This document shows positions 43,770 through 54,754 of a stretch of DNA of 64,000 bases, one piece after another (position 1 is the first letter of the stretch; every line of letters begins with the position of its first letter). The notes under the pieces were generated by a model, which searched no databases, had not been told where the DNA came from, and was given only the letters and a program-made list of their open reading frames with translations. This stretch comes from Pseudomonas sp. GM18. Its GTDB lineage: Bacteria > Pseudomonadota > Gammaproteobacteria > Pseudomonadales > Pseudomonadaceae. The translations under genes were made by a program, and so were the position numbers. Location of the stretch: contig NZ_AKJT01000040.1 in assembly GCF_000282195.1 (NCBI RefSeq), forward strand, positions 62,001 through 126,000. Direction: 5' to 3'.

Positions 43770-44624
43770 ATGCTGCGGGAACTGAAAACCTTCATTGCCG
43801 TGACGCGCCATGGCACGTTCGCTGCGGCAGGCATGCACATCGGCCTGACTCAGTCGGCGGTCAGCGCGCAGATCCGCAATCTGGAGCAGGCGTTGGGCAT
43901 CCGTCTGTTCGATCGCACCGGGCGTCAGGCGCTCCTCAATGCGGCGGGGCAGCGAGCGTTGCCGATGGCTCAGGAAATGCTCGAGATCTTCAGTCGCATG
44001 GCCGTCAGTGATGACATCAGCGAGTTTCGTGGCGAATTGAAGATTGGCGCGGTGGCCACCGTCCAGACCGGGTTGTTGCCTCGGGCCCTGGTGCGACTCA
44101 GGCAACAGGCGCCATTGCTGGAGGCGAAACTGGTACCGGGGGTATCCCTGAACCTGCTGAGCCAGGTGGACACTGGCGAAGTGGACCTGGCGATTCTGAT
44201 CAAGCCGCCGTTTGAATTACCCAAGGAATTATCGGTGCAAGTCATTCGCCGGGAGCCGTTTGTGCTGATCGTGCCGGCAGACCTTGAAGGGGACGACCCG
44301 CTGCAGTTACTCGCCAACCACCCCCACGTACGCTACGACCGCAATTCATTTGGTGGGCGATTGGTGACGCGGTTTTTGCGCGAGCAGCAGATTGACGTGC
44401 AGGTGGCTCTGGAGCTGGATGAGCTGGAGGCCATTGTCAAAATGGTGGAATGCGGGCTGGGTGTTTCGCTATTGCCCGAGGCGGGGCTGTGGCTTGAGCA
44501 TGGGGCGAAGGTCCGGATCATCCCGCTGGGAGAGCTGACGTTCTACCGGGAGATCGTGCTGTTGCAGCGTTATAGCCAGCGTACACAGCCGATCCAGCAG
44601 TTGTTTGCCCGGTGTCTGGTTTGA
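43770..44624 (+). CDS. LysR-family regulator of the VOC-amidase operon
   Basis: A 284-residue LysR-type regulator. N-terminal helix-turn-helix FAAAGMHIGLTQSAVSAQIRNLEQALG; the effector domain begins ELKIGAVATVQTGLLPRALVRL. The ATG at 43770 has a GGGGAG site. Divergent from the VOC-amidase pair, the classical layout for autoregulated LysR control, so it probably controls it; the inducer is unknown. Confidence 0.9.
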   Translation: MLRELKTFIAVTRHGTFAAAGMHIGLTQSAVSAQIRNLEQALGIRLFDRTGRQALLNAAGQRALPMAQEMLEIFSRMAVSDDISEFRGELKIGAVATVQTGLLPRALVRLRQQAPLLEAKLVPGVSLNLLSQVDTGEVDLAILIKPPFELPKELSVQVIRREPFVLIVPADLEGDDPLQLLANHPHVRYDRNSFGGRLVTRFLREQQIDVQVALELDELEAIVKMVECGLGVSLLPEAGLWLEHGAKVRIIPLGELTFYREIVLLQRYSQRTQPIQQLFARCLV

Positions 44625-44643
44625 AGATCTTTTTTGAAGCCAT

Positions 44644-44675
44644 AAAAAAACCCGCCTGAAGAGGCGGGTTTTTTA
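44644..44675. terminator. Bidirectional terminator between LysR gene and fabI
   Basis: ACCCGCCT and AGGCGGGT form a GC stem with a four-base loop, flanked by a run of A on one side and a run of T on the other, so it works in both directions. It lies between the two convergent genes. Confidence 0.92.
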
Positions 44676-44690
44676 ACGGCTAACCGAAGA

Positions 44691-45485
44691 TCACTCTTCG
44701 ATGTTGCCCATGGCGGTGGTGTTGAAACCGCCGTCTACGTACATGATTTCGCCGCTGATGCCGGACGCCAGGTCCGAGCACAGGAAGGCGCCGGCGTTGC
44801 CGACTTCTTCGATGGTGACGTTACGACGCAGCGGAGTTTGCGCTTCGTTGGCGGCCAGCATTTTGCGGAAGTTCTTGATGCCGGAAGCGGCGAGGGTGCG
44901 GATCGGGCCAGCCGATACGCAGTTCACGCGGGTACCGTCCGGGCCCAGGGAGCCGGCCAGGTAACGCACGCCAGCTTCCAGGGAAGCCTTGGCCATGCCC
45001 ATTACGTTGTAGTTAGGCATGGTGCGCTCGGCGCCCAGGTACGACAGGGTCAGCAGGCTGCCATTGCGGCCTTTCATCATTTCGCGACCAGCCTTGGCCA
45101 GGGCCACGAAGCTGTAGGCGCTGATGTCGTGAGCGATGCGGAAACCTTCACGGGTGGTGGCTTCGGTGAAGTCGCCGTCCAGTTGGTCGCCCGGGGCGAA
45201 GCCGACGGAGTGCACGATGCAGTCCAGGCCGTCCCACTTCTTGCTCAACTCTTCGAAGACCTTGGCGATTTCGGCATCGCTGGCCACGTCGCACGGGAAG
45301 CACAGCTCAGGGCTCGAACCCCAGCCTTGTGCGAACTCTTCGACACGACCCTTGAGTTTGTCGTTCTGATAAGTGAAGGCAAGCTCAGCGCCCTCGCGAT
45401 GCATGGCGGCAGCGATGCCGGATGCGATGGACAGCTTGCTGGCGACACCGACGATCAGTACGCGCTTACCGGCGAGAAAACCCAT
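44691..45485 (-). CDS. fabI: Enoyl-[acyl-carrier-protein] reductase FabI
   Basis: A 264-residue NADH-dependent enoyl-ACP reductase, the last step of fatty-acid chain elongation and the triclosan target. N-terminus [25 protein letters not shown] carries the cofactor-binding glycines; the catalytic Tyr and Lys lie in [19 protein letters not shown]. The ATG at 45485 has an AGGAG site. It lies 22 bases after nppD on the same strand, as in P. aeruginosa, so at least part of its expression may come from the npp transcript. Confidence 0.97.
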   Translation of the reverse strand: MGFLAGKRVLIVGVASKLSIASGIAAAMHREGAELAFTYQNDKLKGRVEEFAQGWGSSPELCFPCDVASDAEIAKVFEELSKKWDGLDCIVHSVGFAPGDQLDGDFTEATTREGFRIAHDISAYSFVALAKAGREMMKGRNGSLLTLSYLGAERTMPNYNVMGMAKASLEAGVRYLAGSLGPDGTRVNCVSAGPIRTLAASGIKNFRKMLAANEAQTPLRRNVTIEEVGNAGAFLCSDLASGISGEIMYVDGGFNTTAMGNIEE

Positions 45486-45507
45486 GTGTTGCTCCTCTCT
45501 TTCAGGT

Positions 45508-47118
45508 TTATTGCGCAGTGGCTGGTGCCAGAAAAGCGGCTTCCAGCAACTGCTGTGTATACGGATGTTGGGGGGCGGCAAAAATACTTTGCGCGTCTCC
45601 CTGTTCGACCACTTGGCCATGCTTGACCACCATCAGCTGGTGGCTCAGCGCTTTGACGACAGCCAGGTCATGGCTGATAAACAGATACGTCAGGTTGTAC
45701 TTGGTTTGCAGTGAACGTAGCAGCTCCACCACTTGGCGTTGCACGGTGCGGTCGAGGGCCGAAGTCGGCTCGTCCAGCAGAATCAACGCCGGTTTTAGCA
45801 CTAAAGCCCGGGCAATGGCGATTCTCTGCCGCTGCCCACCGGAAAATTCATGGGGGTAGCGGTGCCGGGTTTCCGGATCCAGACCTACCTCCTTGAGTGC
45901 CGCAATAATCGCTTGTTCCTGCTCGGCCTCGGTGCCCATCTTGTGGATCCGCAGGCCTTCGCCGACGATCTGGCTCACGCACATCCGTGGGCTCAGGCTG
46001 CCGAAGGGGTCCTGGAACACCACCTGCATTTCCCGCCGCAGCGGCCGAACCTGTTGCTGCGTCAGGCAGTCTAGCTGCTTGCCTTCAAAACGGATCGCAC
46101 CTTTGCTACCGATCAGCCGCAAAATCGCCAGACCGAGCGTCGACTTGCCGGAACCGCTTTCTCCCACAATCCCCAGGGTCTGGCCCTGGGGCAGGCTGAA
46201 ATTGATGCCGTCCACCGCTTTGATGTGGTCGACGGTCTTTTTCAGAAAGCCTTTCTTGATCGGGAACCAGACTTTCAGGTCCTCGACCTGCAGCAATGGC
46301 GGGCCAATTACATTGGTCGCCGGCTTGCCGCTGGGCTCCGCTGCCAGCAGTTCCCGGGTGTACGGATGCTGCGGCGCGCGGAACAATTCTTCGCACGATG
46401 CCTGTTCGACGATGCAACCGCGCTGCATGACACATACGCGATGCGCAATTCTTCGTACAAGGTTCAAATCGTGACTGATCAGTAACAACGCCATGCCCAG
46501 GCGGGCCTGCAATTGCTTGAGCAATTCGAGGATTTTCAGCTGGACAGTCACGTCCAGCGCGGTGGTCGGTTCGTCGGCGATCAACAGTTCCGGTTCGTTG
46601 GCCAGGGCCATGGCGATCATCACCCGCTGGCGTTGGCCACCGGACAATTCGTGGGGCAGGGCCTTGAGACGTTTCTCGGGTTCCGGGATGCCGACCATCT
46701 CCAGCAGTTCCAGCGTGCGCTTGGTCGCGACTTTGCCGGTCAGGCCCTTGTGGATGCCCAATACTTCGTTGATCTGCTTCTCGATCGAGTGCAGTGGATT
46801 GAGCGAGGTCATCGGCTCTTGAAAGATCATCGCTATCCGGTTGCCGCGGATGTGGCGGATGGTTTTCTCTTTCAGCTCCAACAGGTTCCGCTCGGAATAG
46901 GTGATGGTGCCGGACGGATGCCGGGCCAACGGGTAGGGCAGCAGCCGCAGGATCGAGTGGGCGGTCACCGATTTGCCGGAGCCGCTTTCACCCACCAGCG
47001 CCAGGGTTTCGCCGCGCTTGATGTCGAAGCTGACGCCCTCGACCACCCGCTGAACGCGCTCGCCAACGACAAATTCGACGGCCAGGTCGCGCACTTCGAT
47101 CAGATTGTCCTGATTCAT
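45508..47118 (-). CDS. nppD: Peptide ABC importer ATPase with two nucleotide-binding domains
   Basis: A 536-residue fused ATPase (YejF type). First NBD: Walker [14 protein letters not shown], signature [15 protein letters not shown], Walker [13 protein letters not shown]. Second [44 protein letters not shown]. Both sites look intact. It powers the NppBC permease for peptides and, in P. aeruginosa, peptidyl nucleoside antibiotics. Last gene of npp before fabI. The ATG at 47118 was preferred to a start eight codons upstream. Confidence 0.93.
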   Translation of the reverse strand: MNQDNLIEVRDLAVEFVVGERVQRVVEGVSFDIKRGETLALVGESGSGKSVTAHSILRLLPYPLARHPSGTITYSERNLLELKEKTIRHIRGNRIAMIFQEPMTSLNPLHSIEKQINEVLGIHKGLTGKVATKRTLELLEMVGIPEPEKRLKALPHELSGGQRQRVMIAMALANEPELLIADEPTTALDVTVQLKILELLKQLQARLGMALLLISHDLNLVRRIAHRVCVMQRGCIVEQASCEELFRAPQHPYTRELLAAEPSGKPATNVIGPPLLQVEDLKVWFPIKKGFLKKTVDHIKAVDGINFSLPQGQTLGIVGESGSGKSTLGLAILRLIGSKGAIRFEGKQLDCLTQQQVRPLRREMQVVFQDPFGSLSPRMCVSQIVGEGLRIHKMGTEAEQEQAIIAALKEVGLDPETRHRYPHEFSGGQRQRIAIARALVLKPALILLDEPTSALDRTVQRQVVELLRSLQTKYNLTYLFISHDLAVVKALSHQLMVVKHGQVVEQGDAQSIFAAPQHPYTQQLLEAAFLAPATAQ

Positions 47119-47119
47119 T

Positions 47120-48139
47120 TCACTTCCTCGGGTCGAAGGCATCGCGAGCGGACTCGCCGATAAACACCAGCAGGCTCAACATCAGCGCCAGCACCGCAAA
47201 CGCACTCATACCGAGCCACGGCGCTTGCAGGTTGGATTTGCCCTGCGCTACCAGTTCACCCAGGGACGGCGCGCCCGGCGGCAGACCGAAGCCCAGGAAG
47301 TCGAGGGCGGTCAGCGTGCCGATGGCGCCGGTCAGGATGAACGGCATGAAGGTCATGGTCGAGACCATGGCGTTGGGCAAAATGTGGCGGAACATGATCG
47401 CACCATTCTGCATGCCCAGCGCCCGGGCCGCGCGCACGTATTCCAGATTCCGCCCGCGCAGGAACTCGGCGCGCACCACATCCACCAGGCTCATCCACGA
47501 AAACAGCAGCATGATCCCCAGCAGCCACCAGAAGTTCGGCTGCACGAAACTGGCGAGGATGATCAGCAGGTACAGCACCGGCAGCCCGGACCAGATCTCC
47601 AGGAAACGCTGCCCGGCCAGGTCGACCCAGCCGCCATAAAAGCCCTGCAAGGCGCCGGCGATCACGCCGATGATCGAGCTGAGGATGGTCAGCGTCAAAG
47701 CGAACAGCACCGAAATCCGGAAGCCGTAAATCACCCGGGCCAGCACATCGCGGCCCTGGTCGTCAGTGCCCAGCAGGTTGTCGGTGGACGGCGGCGCGGG
47801 AGCCGGGACTTTCAAGTCGTAGTTGATGCTCTGGTAGCTGTAGGGGATCGGCGCCCATACCACCCAGGCGTCCTTGGCCTTGAGCAGTTCGCGGATGTAC
47901 GGGCTCTTGTAGTTGGCTTCCAGCGGGAATTCGCCGCCGAACGCGGTTTCCGGATAGCGCTTGAGCGCCGGGAAATACCAGGCGTTGTCGTAATGCACCA
48001 CCAGCGGTTTGTCGTTGGCGATCAGCTCGGCGCCGAGGCTTGCGCCGAACAGAATCAGAAACAGCCACAACGACCACCAGCCACGCTTGTTGGCCTTGAA
48101 CAGTTCGAAACGTCGGCGATTGAGAGGGGACAGGTTCAT
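47120..48139 (-). CDS. nppC: Peptide ABC importer permease (YejE-like)
   Basis: A 339-residue binding-protein-dependent permease with about six helices. The NRRRFELFKANKRGWWSLWLFL start and the EAA loop region ARALGMQNGAIMFRHILPNAM fit the YejE/DppC family. The long periplasmic insert after the first helix (from residue about 35) is normal for YejE. Its ATG at 48139 lies one base after the nppB stop, and the stop is one base before the nppD start. Confidence 0.93.
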   Translation of the reverse strand: MNLSPLNRRRFELFKANKRGWWSLWLFLILFGASLGAELIANDKPLVVHYDNAWYFPALKRYPETAFGGEFPLEANYKSPYIRELLKAKDAWVVWAPIPYSYQSINYDLKVPAPAPPSTDNLLGTDDQGRDVLARVIYGFRISVLFALTLTILSSIIGVIAGALQGFYGGWVDLAGQRFLEIWSGLPVLYLLIILASFVQPNFWWLLGIMLLFSWMSLVDVVRAEFLRGRNLEYVRAARALGMQNGAIMFRHILPNAMVSTMTFMPFILTGAIGTLTALDFLGFGLPPGAPSLGELVAQGKSNLQAPWLGMSAFAVLALMLSLLVFIGESARDAFDPRK

Positions 48140-48140
48140 C

Positions 48141-49214
48141 TCAATGCTCCCGGCTTTCGAAGTCGATGCGCGGATCGACAAGGGTGTACGTGAGGTCGCC
48201 GATCAGCTTCAGCACCAGCCCCAGCAGCGTGAAGATGAACAGGGTGCCGAAGACGATCGGGTAATCGCGGTTGATCGCCGCTTCGAAACTCATCAGGCCG
48301 AGGCCGTCGAGGGAGAAGATCACTTCCACCAGCAATGAGCCGGTGAAGAAGATGCCGATGAGCGCTGAAGGGAAACCGGCGATCACCAGCAGCATGGCGT
48401 TGCGAAACACATGGCCGTAGAGCACGCGGTGACGGGTCAGGCCCTTGGCTTTGGCGGTAACTACGTATTGTTTGTTGATTTCGTCGAGGAAGCTGTTTTT
48501 GGTCAGCAGCGTCATGGTCGCGAAGTGGCCGATCACCAGGGCGGTGACCGGCAGGGCCAGGTGCCAGAAGTAATCGAGGATCTTGCCGCCGGTGCTGAGT
48601 TCATTGAAGTTGTTCGAGGTCAGGCCCCGTAGCGGGAACCAGTCGAAATAGCTGCCGCCGGCGAACACCACAATCAGCAGGATGGCGAACAGGAACGCCG
48701 GGATCGCGTAGCCGACAATGATCGCCGAACTGGTCCACACATCGAAGTGGCTGCCGTGTCGCGTCGCCTTGGCGATCCCCAACGGGATCGACACCAGGTA
48801 CATGATCAGCGTGCTCCACAGCCCGAGGGAGATCGACACCGGCATCTTTTCCTTGATCAGGTCGATGACCTTGGCGTCGCGGAAGAAGCTGTCGCCGAAA
48901 TCCAGGGTGGCGTAGTTCTTGATCATGATCCACAAGCGTTCCGGCGCCGATTTGTCGAAGCCGTACATGTGCTCGATTTCCTTGACCAGCGCCGGGTCCA
49001 GGCCTTGCGCCCCACGATAGGCCGAGCCGGCCACCGACACTTCGGCTCCGCCACCGGCAATGCGGCTGGTGGCGCCTTCGAAGCCTTCGAGCTTGGCGAT
49101 CATCTGTTCCACCGGCCCGCCGGGGGCGGCCTGGATGATCACGAAGTTGATCAGCAAAATGCCGAGCAGGGTGGGAATGATCAGCAGCAGTCGCCGAAAA
49201 ATATACGCCAGCAT
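48141..49214 (-). CDS. nppB: Peptide ABC importer permease (YejB-like)
   Basis: A 357-residue permease. The opening [21 protein letters not shown] and [14 protein letters not shown] are typical of YejB/DppB, with the EAA-type [21 protein letters not shown]. It contains the long loop expected for YejB. Forms the membrane channel with nppC. Spaced four bases from the upstream binding-protein gene. Confidence 0.93.
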   Translation of the reverse strand: MLAYIFRRLLLIIPTLLGILLINFVIIQAAPGGPVEQMIAKLEGFEGATSRIAGGGAEVSVAGSAYRGAQGLDPALVKEIEHMYGFDKSAPERLWIMIKNYATLDFGDSFFRDAKVIDLIKEKMPVSISLGLWSTLIMYLVSIPLGIAKATRHGSHFDVWTSSAIIVGYAIPAFLFAILLIVVFAGGSYFDWFPLRGLTSNNFNELSTGGKILDYFWHLALPVTALVIGHFATMTLLTKNSFLDEINKQYVVTAKAKGLTRHRVLYGHVFRNAMLLVIAGFPSALIGIFFTGSLLVEVIFSLDGLGLMSFEAAINRDYPIVFGTLFIFTLLGLVLKLIGDLTYTLVDPRIDFESREH

Positions 49215-49218
49215 CTGA

Positions 49219-51060
49219 TTACTCCGTGCCCGCAGGGTCGGCTTGCAGTTTGGTTTCGACTTCTATCGCAGGTGTCGCGTCGGGCTTGACCCACCAGGTG
49301 TTGATGCCGATGTCATATTTGGGCGAGACCTTCGGGTGACCGATGTGGTTCCAGTACGCCACGCGCCAGGTCTTGATGTGCCAGTTGGGGATCACGTAAT
49401 AGCCCCATTGCAGCACCCGGTCCAGCGCTCGGGCGTGGGCCACCAGGCTTTTGCGCGAATCGGCGTTGATCAGTTGCTCGACCAGTTGGTCCACCACCGG
49501 GTCTTTCAGGCCCATGGAGTTGCGGCTGCCGGGTTTGTCGGCGGCGGCGGTCATCCAGAACTCACGCTGTTCGTTACCCGGTGAGTTGGATTGCGGGAAA
49601 CTGCCGACGATCATGTCGAAGTCCCGGGAGCGTACGCGGTTGATGTATTGCGAAACGTCGACCCGACGGATCACCAGGTCGATGCCCAGGTCGCTGAGGT
49701 TGCGCTTGAACGGCAGCAGGACCCGCTCGAACTCGGTCTGGGCCAGCAGGAACTCGATGGTCACCGGTTTGCCGTTGGCGTCGACCATTTTGTCGTCGAC
49801 GATCCGCCAGCCGGCCTCTTGCAGCAGTTGATAGGCCTGGCGTTGCTGGGTGCGGATCATGCCGCTGGCGTCGGTCAGCGGGTTCTGGAACGCCTCGCTG
49901 AACACCTGCTCGGGAATCTTGCCGCGGAACGGGTCGAGGATCGCCAATTGATCGGCGTCCGGCAGGCCGGTGGCGGCCATTTCCGAGTTTTCGAAGTAAC
50001 TGCGGGTACGCACGTAGGCGCCGTTGAACAGTTGCTTGTTGGTCCACTCGAAGTCCAGCAACAGGGTCAACGCCTGGCGCACACGCACATCCTGGAACAC
50101 CGGACGACGCAGGTTGAACACGAAGCCTTGCATGCCGGTGGGGTTGCCGTTGGGGATCTCTTCCTTGAACAGCCGTCCTTCGGTGACCGCCGGAATGTTG
50201 TAGGCCTTGGCCCAGTTTTTCGCGGACATTTCCAGCCAGTAGTCGAACTGACCGGCCTTGAGCGCTTCCTGCGCAACAGTGTTGTCGCGGTAATAGTCTG
50301 TGGTCATCACATCGAAGTTGTAGAACCCGCGATTGACCGGCAGGTCCTTGCCCCAGTAATCCTTGACCCGTTCATAGCGCACCGAACGCCCGGCCTTCAC
50401 TTCGCTGACCTTGTACGGGCCGCTGCCCAGCGGCAGTTCCAGGTTGCCCTTGTTAAAGTCGCGGCTGGCCCACCAATGCTTGGGCAATACCGGCAGTTGG
50501 CCAAGAATCAGTGGCAGTTCGCGGTTGTTGTTGTGCTTGAACTTGAACAGTACGGTGAGCGGGTTTTCGGCGATCGCTTCTTCCACGTCGCTGTAATAGC
50601 CGCGATAAAGCGGGGCGCCATCCTTGATCAGGGTCTGGAAACTGAACACCACGTCTTCGGCGCGCACCGGGTGGCCGTCGTGGAAACGTGCTTCGGGGCG
50701 CAGATAGAAGCGCACCCAACTGTTGTCCGGGGCTTTCTCGATCTTGCCGGCGATCAGGCCATATTCAGTGAAGGGTTCATCCAGCCCCTGTTTGGCCAGG
50801 GTGTCGTAGATCATGCCGATGTCATCGGCCGGCACGCCTTTGCTGATGAACGGGTTGAGACTGTCGAAGCCACCGAAGCCGGCCTGACGGAAGATCCCGC
50901 CTTTGGGCGCATCGGGGTTTACGTAATCGAAGTGCTTGAAGTCGGCCGGGTATTTCGGCGGCTCGTTGTACAGGGTCAGGGCATGTTGCGGGGCGGCGCA
51001 GGCCAGCCCGGCGAACAACAGACCGCTGGCCTGCAAGAGCAGGGCGCGTAAGGGAGTCAT
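49219..51060 (-). CDS. nppA2: Peptide-binding protein NppA2 (YejA-like)
   Basis: A 613-residue periplasmic solute-binding protein with signal peptide ([22 protein letters not shown]). Family segments: [46 protein letters not shown] and [29 protein letters not shown]. Binds oligopeptides for the NppBCD transporter. Its ATG overlaps the nppA1 stop (ATGA). A paralogue of nppA1, both being about 610 residues and alike throughout. Confidence 0.92.
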   Translation of the reverse strand: MTPLRALLLQASGLLFAGLACAAPQHALTLYNEPPKYPADFKHFDYVNPDAPKGGIFRQAGFGGFDSLNPFISKGVPADDIGMIYDTLAKQGLDEPFTEYGLIAGKIEKAPDNSWVRFYLRPEARFHDGHPVRAEDVVFSFQTLIKDGAPLYRGYYSDVEEAIAENPLTVLFKFKHNNNRELPLILGQLPVLPKHWWASRDFNKGNLELPLGSGPYKVSEVKAGRSVRYERVKDYWGKDLPVNRGFYNFDVMTTDYYRDNTVAQEALKAGQFDYWLEMSAKNWAKAYNIPAVTEGRLFKEEIPNGNPTGMQGFVFNLRRPVFQDVRVRQALTLLLDFEWTNKQLFNGAYVRTRSYFENSEMAATGLPDADQLAILDPFRGKIPEQVFSEAFQNPLTDASGMIRTQQRQAYQLLQEAGWRIVDDKMVDANGKPVTIEFLLAQTEFERVLLPFKRNLSDLGIDLVIRRVDVSQYINRVRSRDFDMIVGSFPQSNSPGNEQREFWMTAAADKPGSRNSMGLKDPVVDQLVEQLINADSRKSLVAHARALDRVLQWGYYVIPNWHIKTWRVAYWNHIGHPKVSPKYDIGINTWWVKPDATPAIEVETKLQADPAGTE

Positions 51061-52889
51061 TGATCTTTCTCCGAAGATTTCAGCCACCACGCGCTCAGGC
51101 CCAGGGTGTAGGGCGGCGTAGTGACGAAGGCGAACCGGTTGCGGTAGGCCAAACGGTGATAATTGAGGTACCAGTTGGGAATGATGTAGTGCTGCCACAG
51201 CAGCACCCGGTCGAGCGCCTTGCCGGCGGCGACTTGTTCATCCCGGGTCTGGGCGGCGAGCAGTTGTTCGAGCAAATGGTCGACCACCGGGTCGGCGATG
51301 CCTGCGTAGTTCTTGCTTCCCTTGATCCCGACCTGGCTGGAGTGGAAGTACTGCCATTGCTCCAGGCCCGGGCTGAGGGTCTGGTTGAGGGTCATCAGGA
51401 TCATGTCGAAATCGAATTGATCGAGGCGCTGTTTGTACTGGGCGCGATCGACTGTGCGCAGCCGTGCGTCGATGCCGATGCTGGCGAGGTTCTCGACGTA
51501 AGGCTGAAGGATCCGTTCCAGATTCGGGTTGACCAGCAGGATCTCGAAGCGCAGCGGTTGGCCGATGGCGTTCTGTAGCCGCTGGCCATTGAGCTTCCAG
51601 CCGGCCTCGGCGAGCAGGCCCAAGGCCTTGCGCATGGTTTCCCGTGGAATGCCGCGGCCTTCGGTCTGCGGCAGGCTGAACGGTTCGGTGAGCAGCTTGG
51701 CGGGCAACTGATCGCGATAGGGCTTGAGCAACAGCCACTCGTGTCCGACCGGCAGTCCGGTGGCGGAGAACTCGCTGTTGGGGTAGTAACTCATGGCGCG
51801 TGTGTAGGCGCCGCTGAATAGCGTGCGGTTGGTCCACTCGAAATCGAACATCAGCCCCAGCGCTTCACGGACCTTGATCTCGGCGAAGGTCGACCGCCGA
51901 GTGTTCATGAACAGGCCCTGGCTCTGGGTCGGGATCTGGTGCGGGATCTGCGCCTTGATCACCTCGCCACGGCGCACGGCCGGGAAGTCGTAGCCATTGT
52001 CCCAGTTCTTCGCCTGATGCTCGATGTAGATGTCGAACTCGCCGGCCTTGAACGCTTCGAAGGCCACGTCGCTGTCACGGTAGAACTCGACTTCCATGCG
52101 ATCGACGTTGTACTTGCCGCGATTGACCGGCAGGTCCTTGCCCCAGTAATCCTTGACCCGTTCGAAGACGATCTGCCGCCCAGGGGTTACTGAAGTGATG
52201 CGATACGGCCCACTGCCCAATGGCGGCTCGAAGGTGGTGGCCTTGAAGTCGCGGTCTTTCCAGTAATGCTGGGGCAGCACCGGCAACTCGCCCAGGCGCA
52301 GGATCAGCAACGGATTGCCGGAACGTTTGAAGACGAAGCGAATGCGCTGCGGGTTGAGGATGTCGACCCGCGACACTTCCTGCAGGTTGGTGCGGTATTG
52401 CGGATGACCTTCCTTGAGCAGCAGGCGATAGGAGAACGCGACATCGTAAGCGGTGATCGGCGTGCCATCGTGGAAGCGCGCTTCGGGGCGCAGGTTGAAC
52501 ACCACCCAGCTGCGGTCCTCGCTGTATTCCACCGATTGGGCGATCAGGCCATAACTGGACGTCGGCTCATCGCCGGACGGTGCGTACTGGCCGGTGCCGA
52601 CCATCAGCGGTTCGTTGAGTTCGTTGATGCCGTATTGCAGGAAGTTGGCGGTCGAAACCGGGCTCGAACCTTTGAAGGTGTAAGGGTTGAGCGTATCGAA
52701 GGTGCCAAACGCCATCACCCGCAACGTACCGCCCTTGGGCGCTTGCGGGTTGACCCAGTCGAAGTGGGTAAATCTGGCCGGGTACTTGAGCGTGCCGAAC
52801 TGCGCATAACCATGGCTTTCGCTGATCGTCGCGCTTGCGGAGGAGCTCAAGGCCAGGCTGATCAGGAGAAGGAGGAGGGGACGCTTCAA
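51057..52889 (-). CDS. nppA1: Peptide-binding protein NppA1 (YejA-like)
   Basis: A 610-residue periplasmic solute-binding protein, first gene of npp, with signal MKRPLLLLLISLALSSSASA. Shares with nppA2 the THFDWVNPQAPKGGTLRVMAFGTFDTLNP-type N-terminus (written in two parts here: THFDWVNPQAPKGG and FGTFDTLNPYTFKG) and the [14 protein letters not shown] block. The two tandem receptors suggest a widened ligand range for one transporter, as in P. aeruginosa npp, which takes up peptidyl nucleoside antibiotics. Confidence 0.92.
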   Translation of the reverse strand: MKRPLLLLLISLALSSSASATISESHGYAQFGTLKYPARFTHFDWVNPQAPKGGTLRVMAFGTFDTLNPYTFKGSSPVSTANFLQYGINELNEPLMVGTGQYAPSGDEPTSSYGLIAQSVEYSEDRSWVVFNLRPEARFHDGTPITAYDVAFSYRLLLKEGHPQYRTNLQEVSRVDILNPQRIRFVFKRSGNPLLILRLGELPVLPQHYWKDRDFKATTFEPPLGSGPYRITSVTPGRQIVFERVKDYWGKDLPVNRGKYNVDRMEVEFYRDSDVAFEAFKAGEFDIYIEHQAKNWDNGYDFPAVRRGEVIKAQIPHQIPTQSQGLFMNTRRSTFAEIKVREALGLMFDFEWTNRTLFSGAYTRAMSYYPNSEFSATGLPVGHEWLLLKPYRDQLPAKLLTEPFSLPQTEGRGIPRETMRKALGLLAEAGWKLNGQRLQNAIGQPLRFEILLVNPNLERILQPYVENLASIGIDARLRTVDRAQYKQRLDQFDFDMILMTLNQTLSPGLEQWQYFHSSQVGIKGSKNYAGIADPVVDHLLEQLLAAQTRDEQVAAGKALDRVLLWQHYIIPNWYLNYHRLAYRNRFAFVTTPPYTLGLSAWWLKSSEKDQ

Positions 52890-53200
52890 GTCAGAGATCC
52901 GATCCAGGCGGCTTGGGCTTTGTGGGCCGTACAGTAACAGCTTGTATCGACAGGAAAAAGACGGGGGCTTAATGCGTTGTTAATTGCGAGGTGATGGTCC
53001 GGCGGATCGCAGAACCTGTGGCGAGGGAGCTTGCCTGTGGCGAGGGGGCTTGCCCCCGTTCGGCTGCGCAGCAGTCGTAAATCCTGCCGATACGGTGGAT
53101 CGGAAGAAAATGCCGGGGCCGCTTCGCGACCCAACGGGGGCAAGCCCCCTCGCCACAGCAAGCTCCCTCGCCACAAAAGCCCCTCGACAGGGCGTGCTGT
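52890..53200. other. 311-base intergenic region
   Basis: Gap between nppA1 (divergent end) and mltD. The right half is filled by a REPIN-like repeat at 53017-53175. The left part must hold the npp promoter, which I cannot place exactly. Confidence 0.7.
53017..53175. repeat. REPIN-like inverted pair of repeats
   Basis: Two copies of TGTGGCGAGGGAGCTTGC / TGTGGCGAGGGGGCTTGC at 53017-53055 are matched by two inverted copies at 53135-53175, with CCCCCGTT and AACGGGGG as inner arms. A spacer of about 75 bases lies between. This is the classic paired-REP shape of fluorescent pseudomonads. Confidence 0.9.
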
Positions 53201-54655
53201 TTAATGCGGGGAAGAAACCGTCAGCATCTGACCCGGCTTCAACGCCTGGCCTACTCGAGGGTTCCAGCGCTTGAGGTGTTGCATTTCGACATTGAAACGT
53301 TTGGCAACCATATACAACGAGTCGCCTTGCTGGACCTTGTACTGGGTCTGCGGCTTCTGTTTGTCTGCCTTGCTGCTGGTTTTGCTATTCGCCGCCACGA
53401 CAGTGTTGATGCGACCGCCGCTGCGCTTGGTGGTGTCCTGCATCACCAGGGTCTGGCCGACCTTGAGGTTTTTGCCGTTCAGCTTGTTCCAGCGTTGCAG
53501 GTCCTTGACCTCGACCTTGTTGGCCTTGGCAATGGAGGCCAGATTTTCGCCGCGTTTGACCCGGTAGGCGCGCTTGATGCTGGCGATTTCGCTGTCGTCG
53601 GCACCTTCGAACACCGGCTTGAGCGGCCGCTGGCTGATCAGCTCCTCAGGACGCATGGTCGACAGGCTGGCGGTCAGCAGTTGCGCCTTGGACGTCGGCA
53701 CCAGCAGATGCTGCGGGCCGTCGACGGTGGTGCGTTGCTTGAAGGCCGGGTTGAGCTGGAACAGCTCGTCTTCGTCGATGTTGGCCACCGCGGCTACCTT
53801 GGACAGGTCCATGCGCTGGTTGATTTCGACGACCTGGAAGTACGGTTCGTTGGCGATCGTCTTGAGGTTCACGCCATAGGCATCGGGCGCCAACACCACT
53901 TGCGACAGAGCCAGCAGTTTCGGCACATAGGCCTGGGTTTCCGCTGGCAGCGGCAGGTTCCAGTAGTCGGTCGGCAGACCCAGTCGTTCGTTGCGTTCGA
54001 TGGCCCGGCTGACCGTGCCTTCACCGGCGTTATAGGCCGCCAGGGCCAGCAGCCAGTCGCCGTTGAACATGTCGTGCAGGCGGGTCAGGTAATCCATGGC
54101 CGCGGTGGTCGAGGCGGTGATATCGCGACGGCCATCGTAGAAACGGGTTTGACGCAGGTTGAAGTAACGCCCGGTGGAGGGGATGAATTGCCAAAGACCC
54201 ACCGCGTCGGCCCGGGAATAGGCCATCGGGTTGTAGGCGCTTTCAATCACCGGCAACAGCGCCAGTTCCAGCGGCATGTTGCGTTCTTCAAGGCGTTCGA
54301 CGATGTAGTGAATGTAGAGGCTGCCGCGTTCGCCGGCGCTTTCGAGAAAGGACGGGTTACTGGCGAACCACAGGCGCTGTTGCTCGATGCGCGGGTTGAC
54401 GCCCAGGTTGTCCTGCAACTGGAAGCCCTGGCGCATGCGCTCCCAGACGTCCTGGGGAACTTGCGGTGTTGGTTTTTCGCTGAGCCAGATCGGTTTTTGC
54501 TTGGCTCGCGCGGCGATATTCGGTGTGTGTGTCGCTTCGGTCTGTGGCACATGGCTTGAACAGCCCGCCAAAGTGGCGGACACAGCCACCGCGATGGCTT
54601 GAGCCAAGCGGGTCAATGCGTCTGAATTGATGGCTTTACGAATAGGTGACGACAT
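53201..54655 (-). CDS. mltD: Membrane-bound lytic transglycosylase D
   Basis: A 484-residue lipoprotein (lipobox LAGC, Cys32) that cleaves peptidoglycan. The SLT domain has catalytic Glu138 in LLPVIESAYNPMAYS followed by AVGLWQFIPSTGRYF and ALAAYNAGEGTVSRAI. Two LysM domains follow: RVKRGENLASIAKANKVEV and KVQQGDSLYMVAKRFNVEM. Located between the npp operon and gloB, as in other pseudomonads. Confidence 0.96.
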   Translation of the reverse strand: MSSPIRKAINSDALTRLAQAIAVAVSATLAGCSSHVPQTEATHTPNIAARAKQKPIWLSEKPTPQVPQDVWERMRQGFQLQDNLGVNPRIEQQRLWFASNPSFLESAGERGSLYIHYIVERLEERNMPLELALLPVIESAYNPMAYSRADAVGLWQFIPSTGRYFNLRQTRFYDGRRDITASTTAAMDYLTRLHDMFNGDWLLALAAYNAGEGTVSRAIERNERLGLPTDYWNLPLPAETQAYVPKLLALSQVVLAPDAYGVNLKTIANEPYFQVVEINQRMDLSKVAAVANIDEDELFQLNPAFKQRTTVDGPQHLLVPTSKAQLLTASLSTMRPEELISQRPLKPVFEGADDSEIASIKRAYRVKRGENLASIAKANKVEVKDLQRWNKLNGKNLKVGQTLVMQDTTKRSGGRINTVVAANSKTSSKADKQKPQTQYKVQQGDSLYMVAKRFNVEMQHLKRWNPRVGQALKPGQMLTVSSPH

Positions 54656-54754
54656 TGGCTGGAAGTAAGTTCCGGGCGAAAATGTCGGGCGATTCTAGAA
54701 AGCACACCCCCTGCGGTCAACCATTCAGAATTTTTGTACCATCGCGCAGGTTGC

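Noticed and set aside
53017..53175. CRISPR-like array of short repeats
   Set aside because: The repeats are in mirror orientation with no evenly spaced unique spacers, so they are REP elements.
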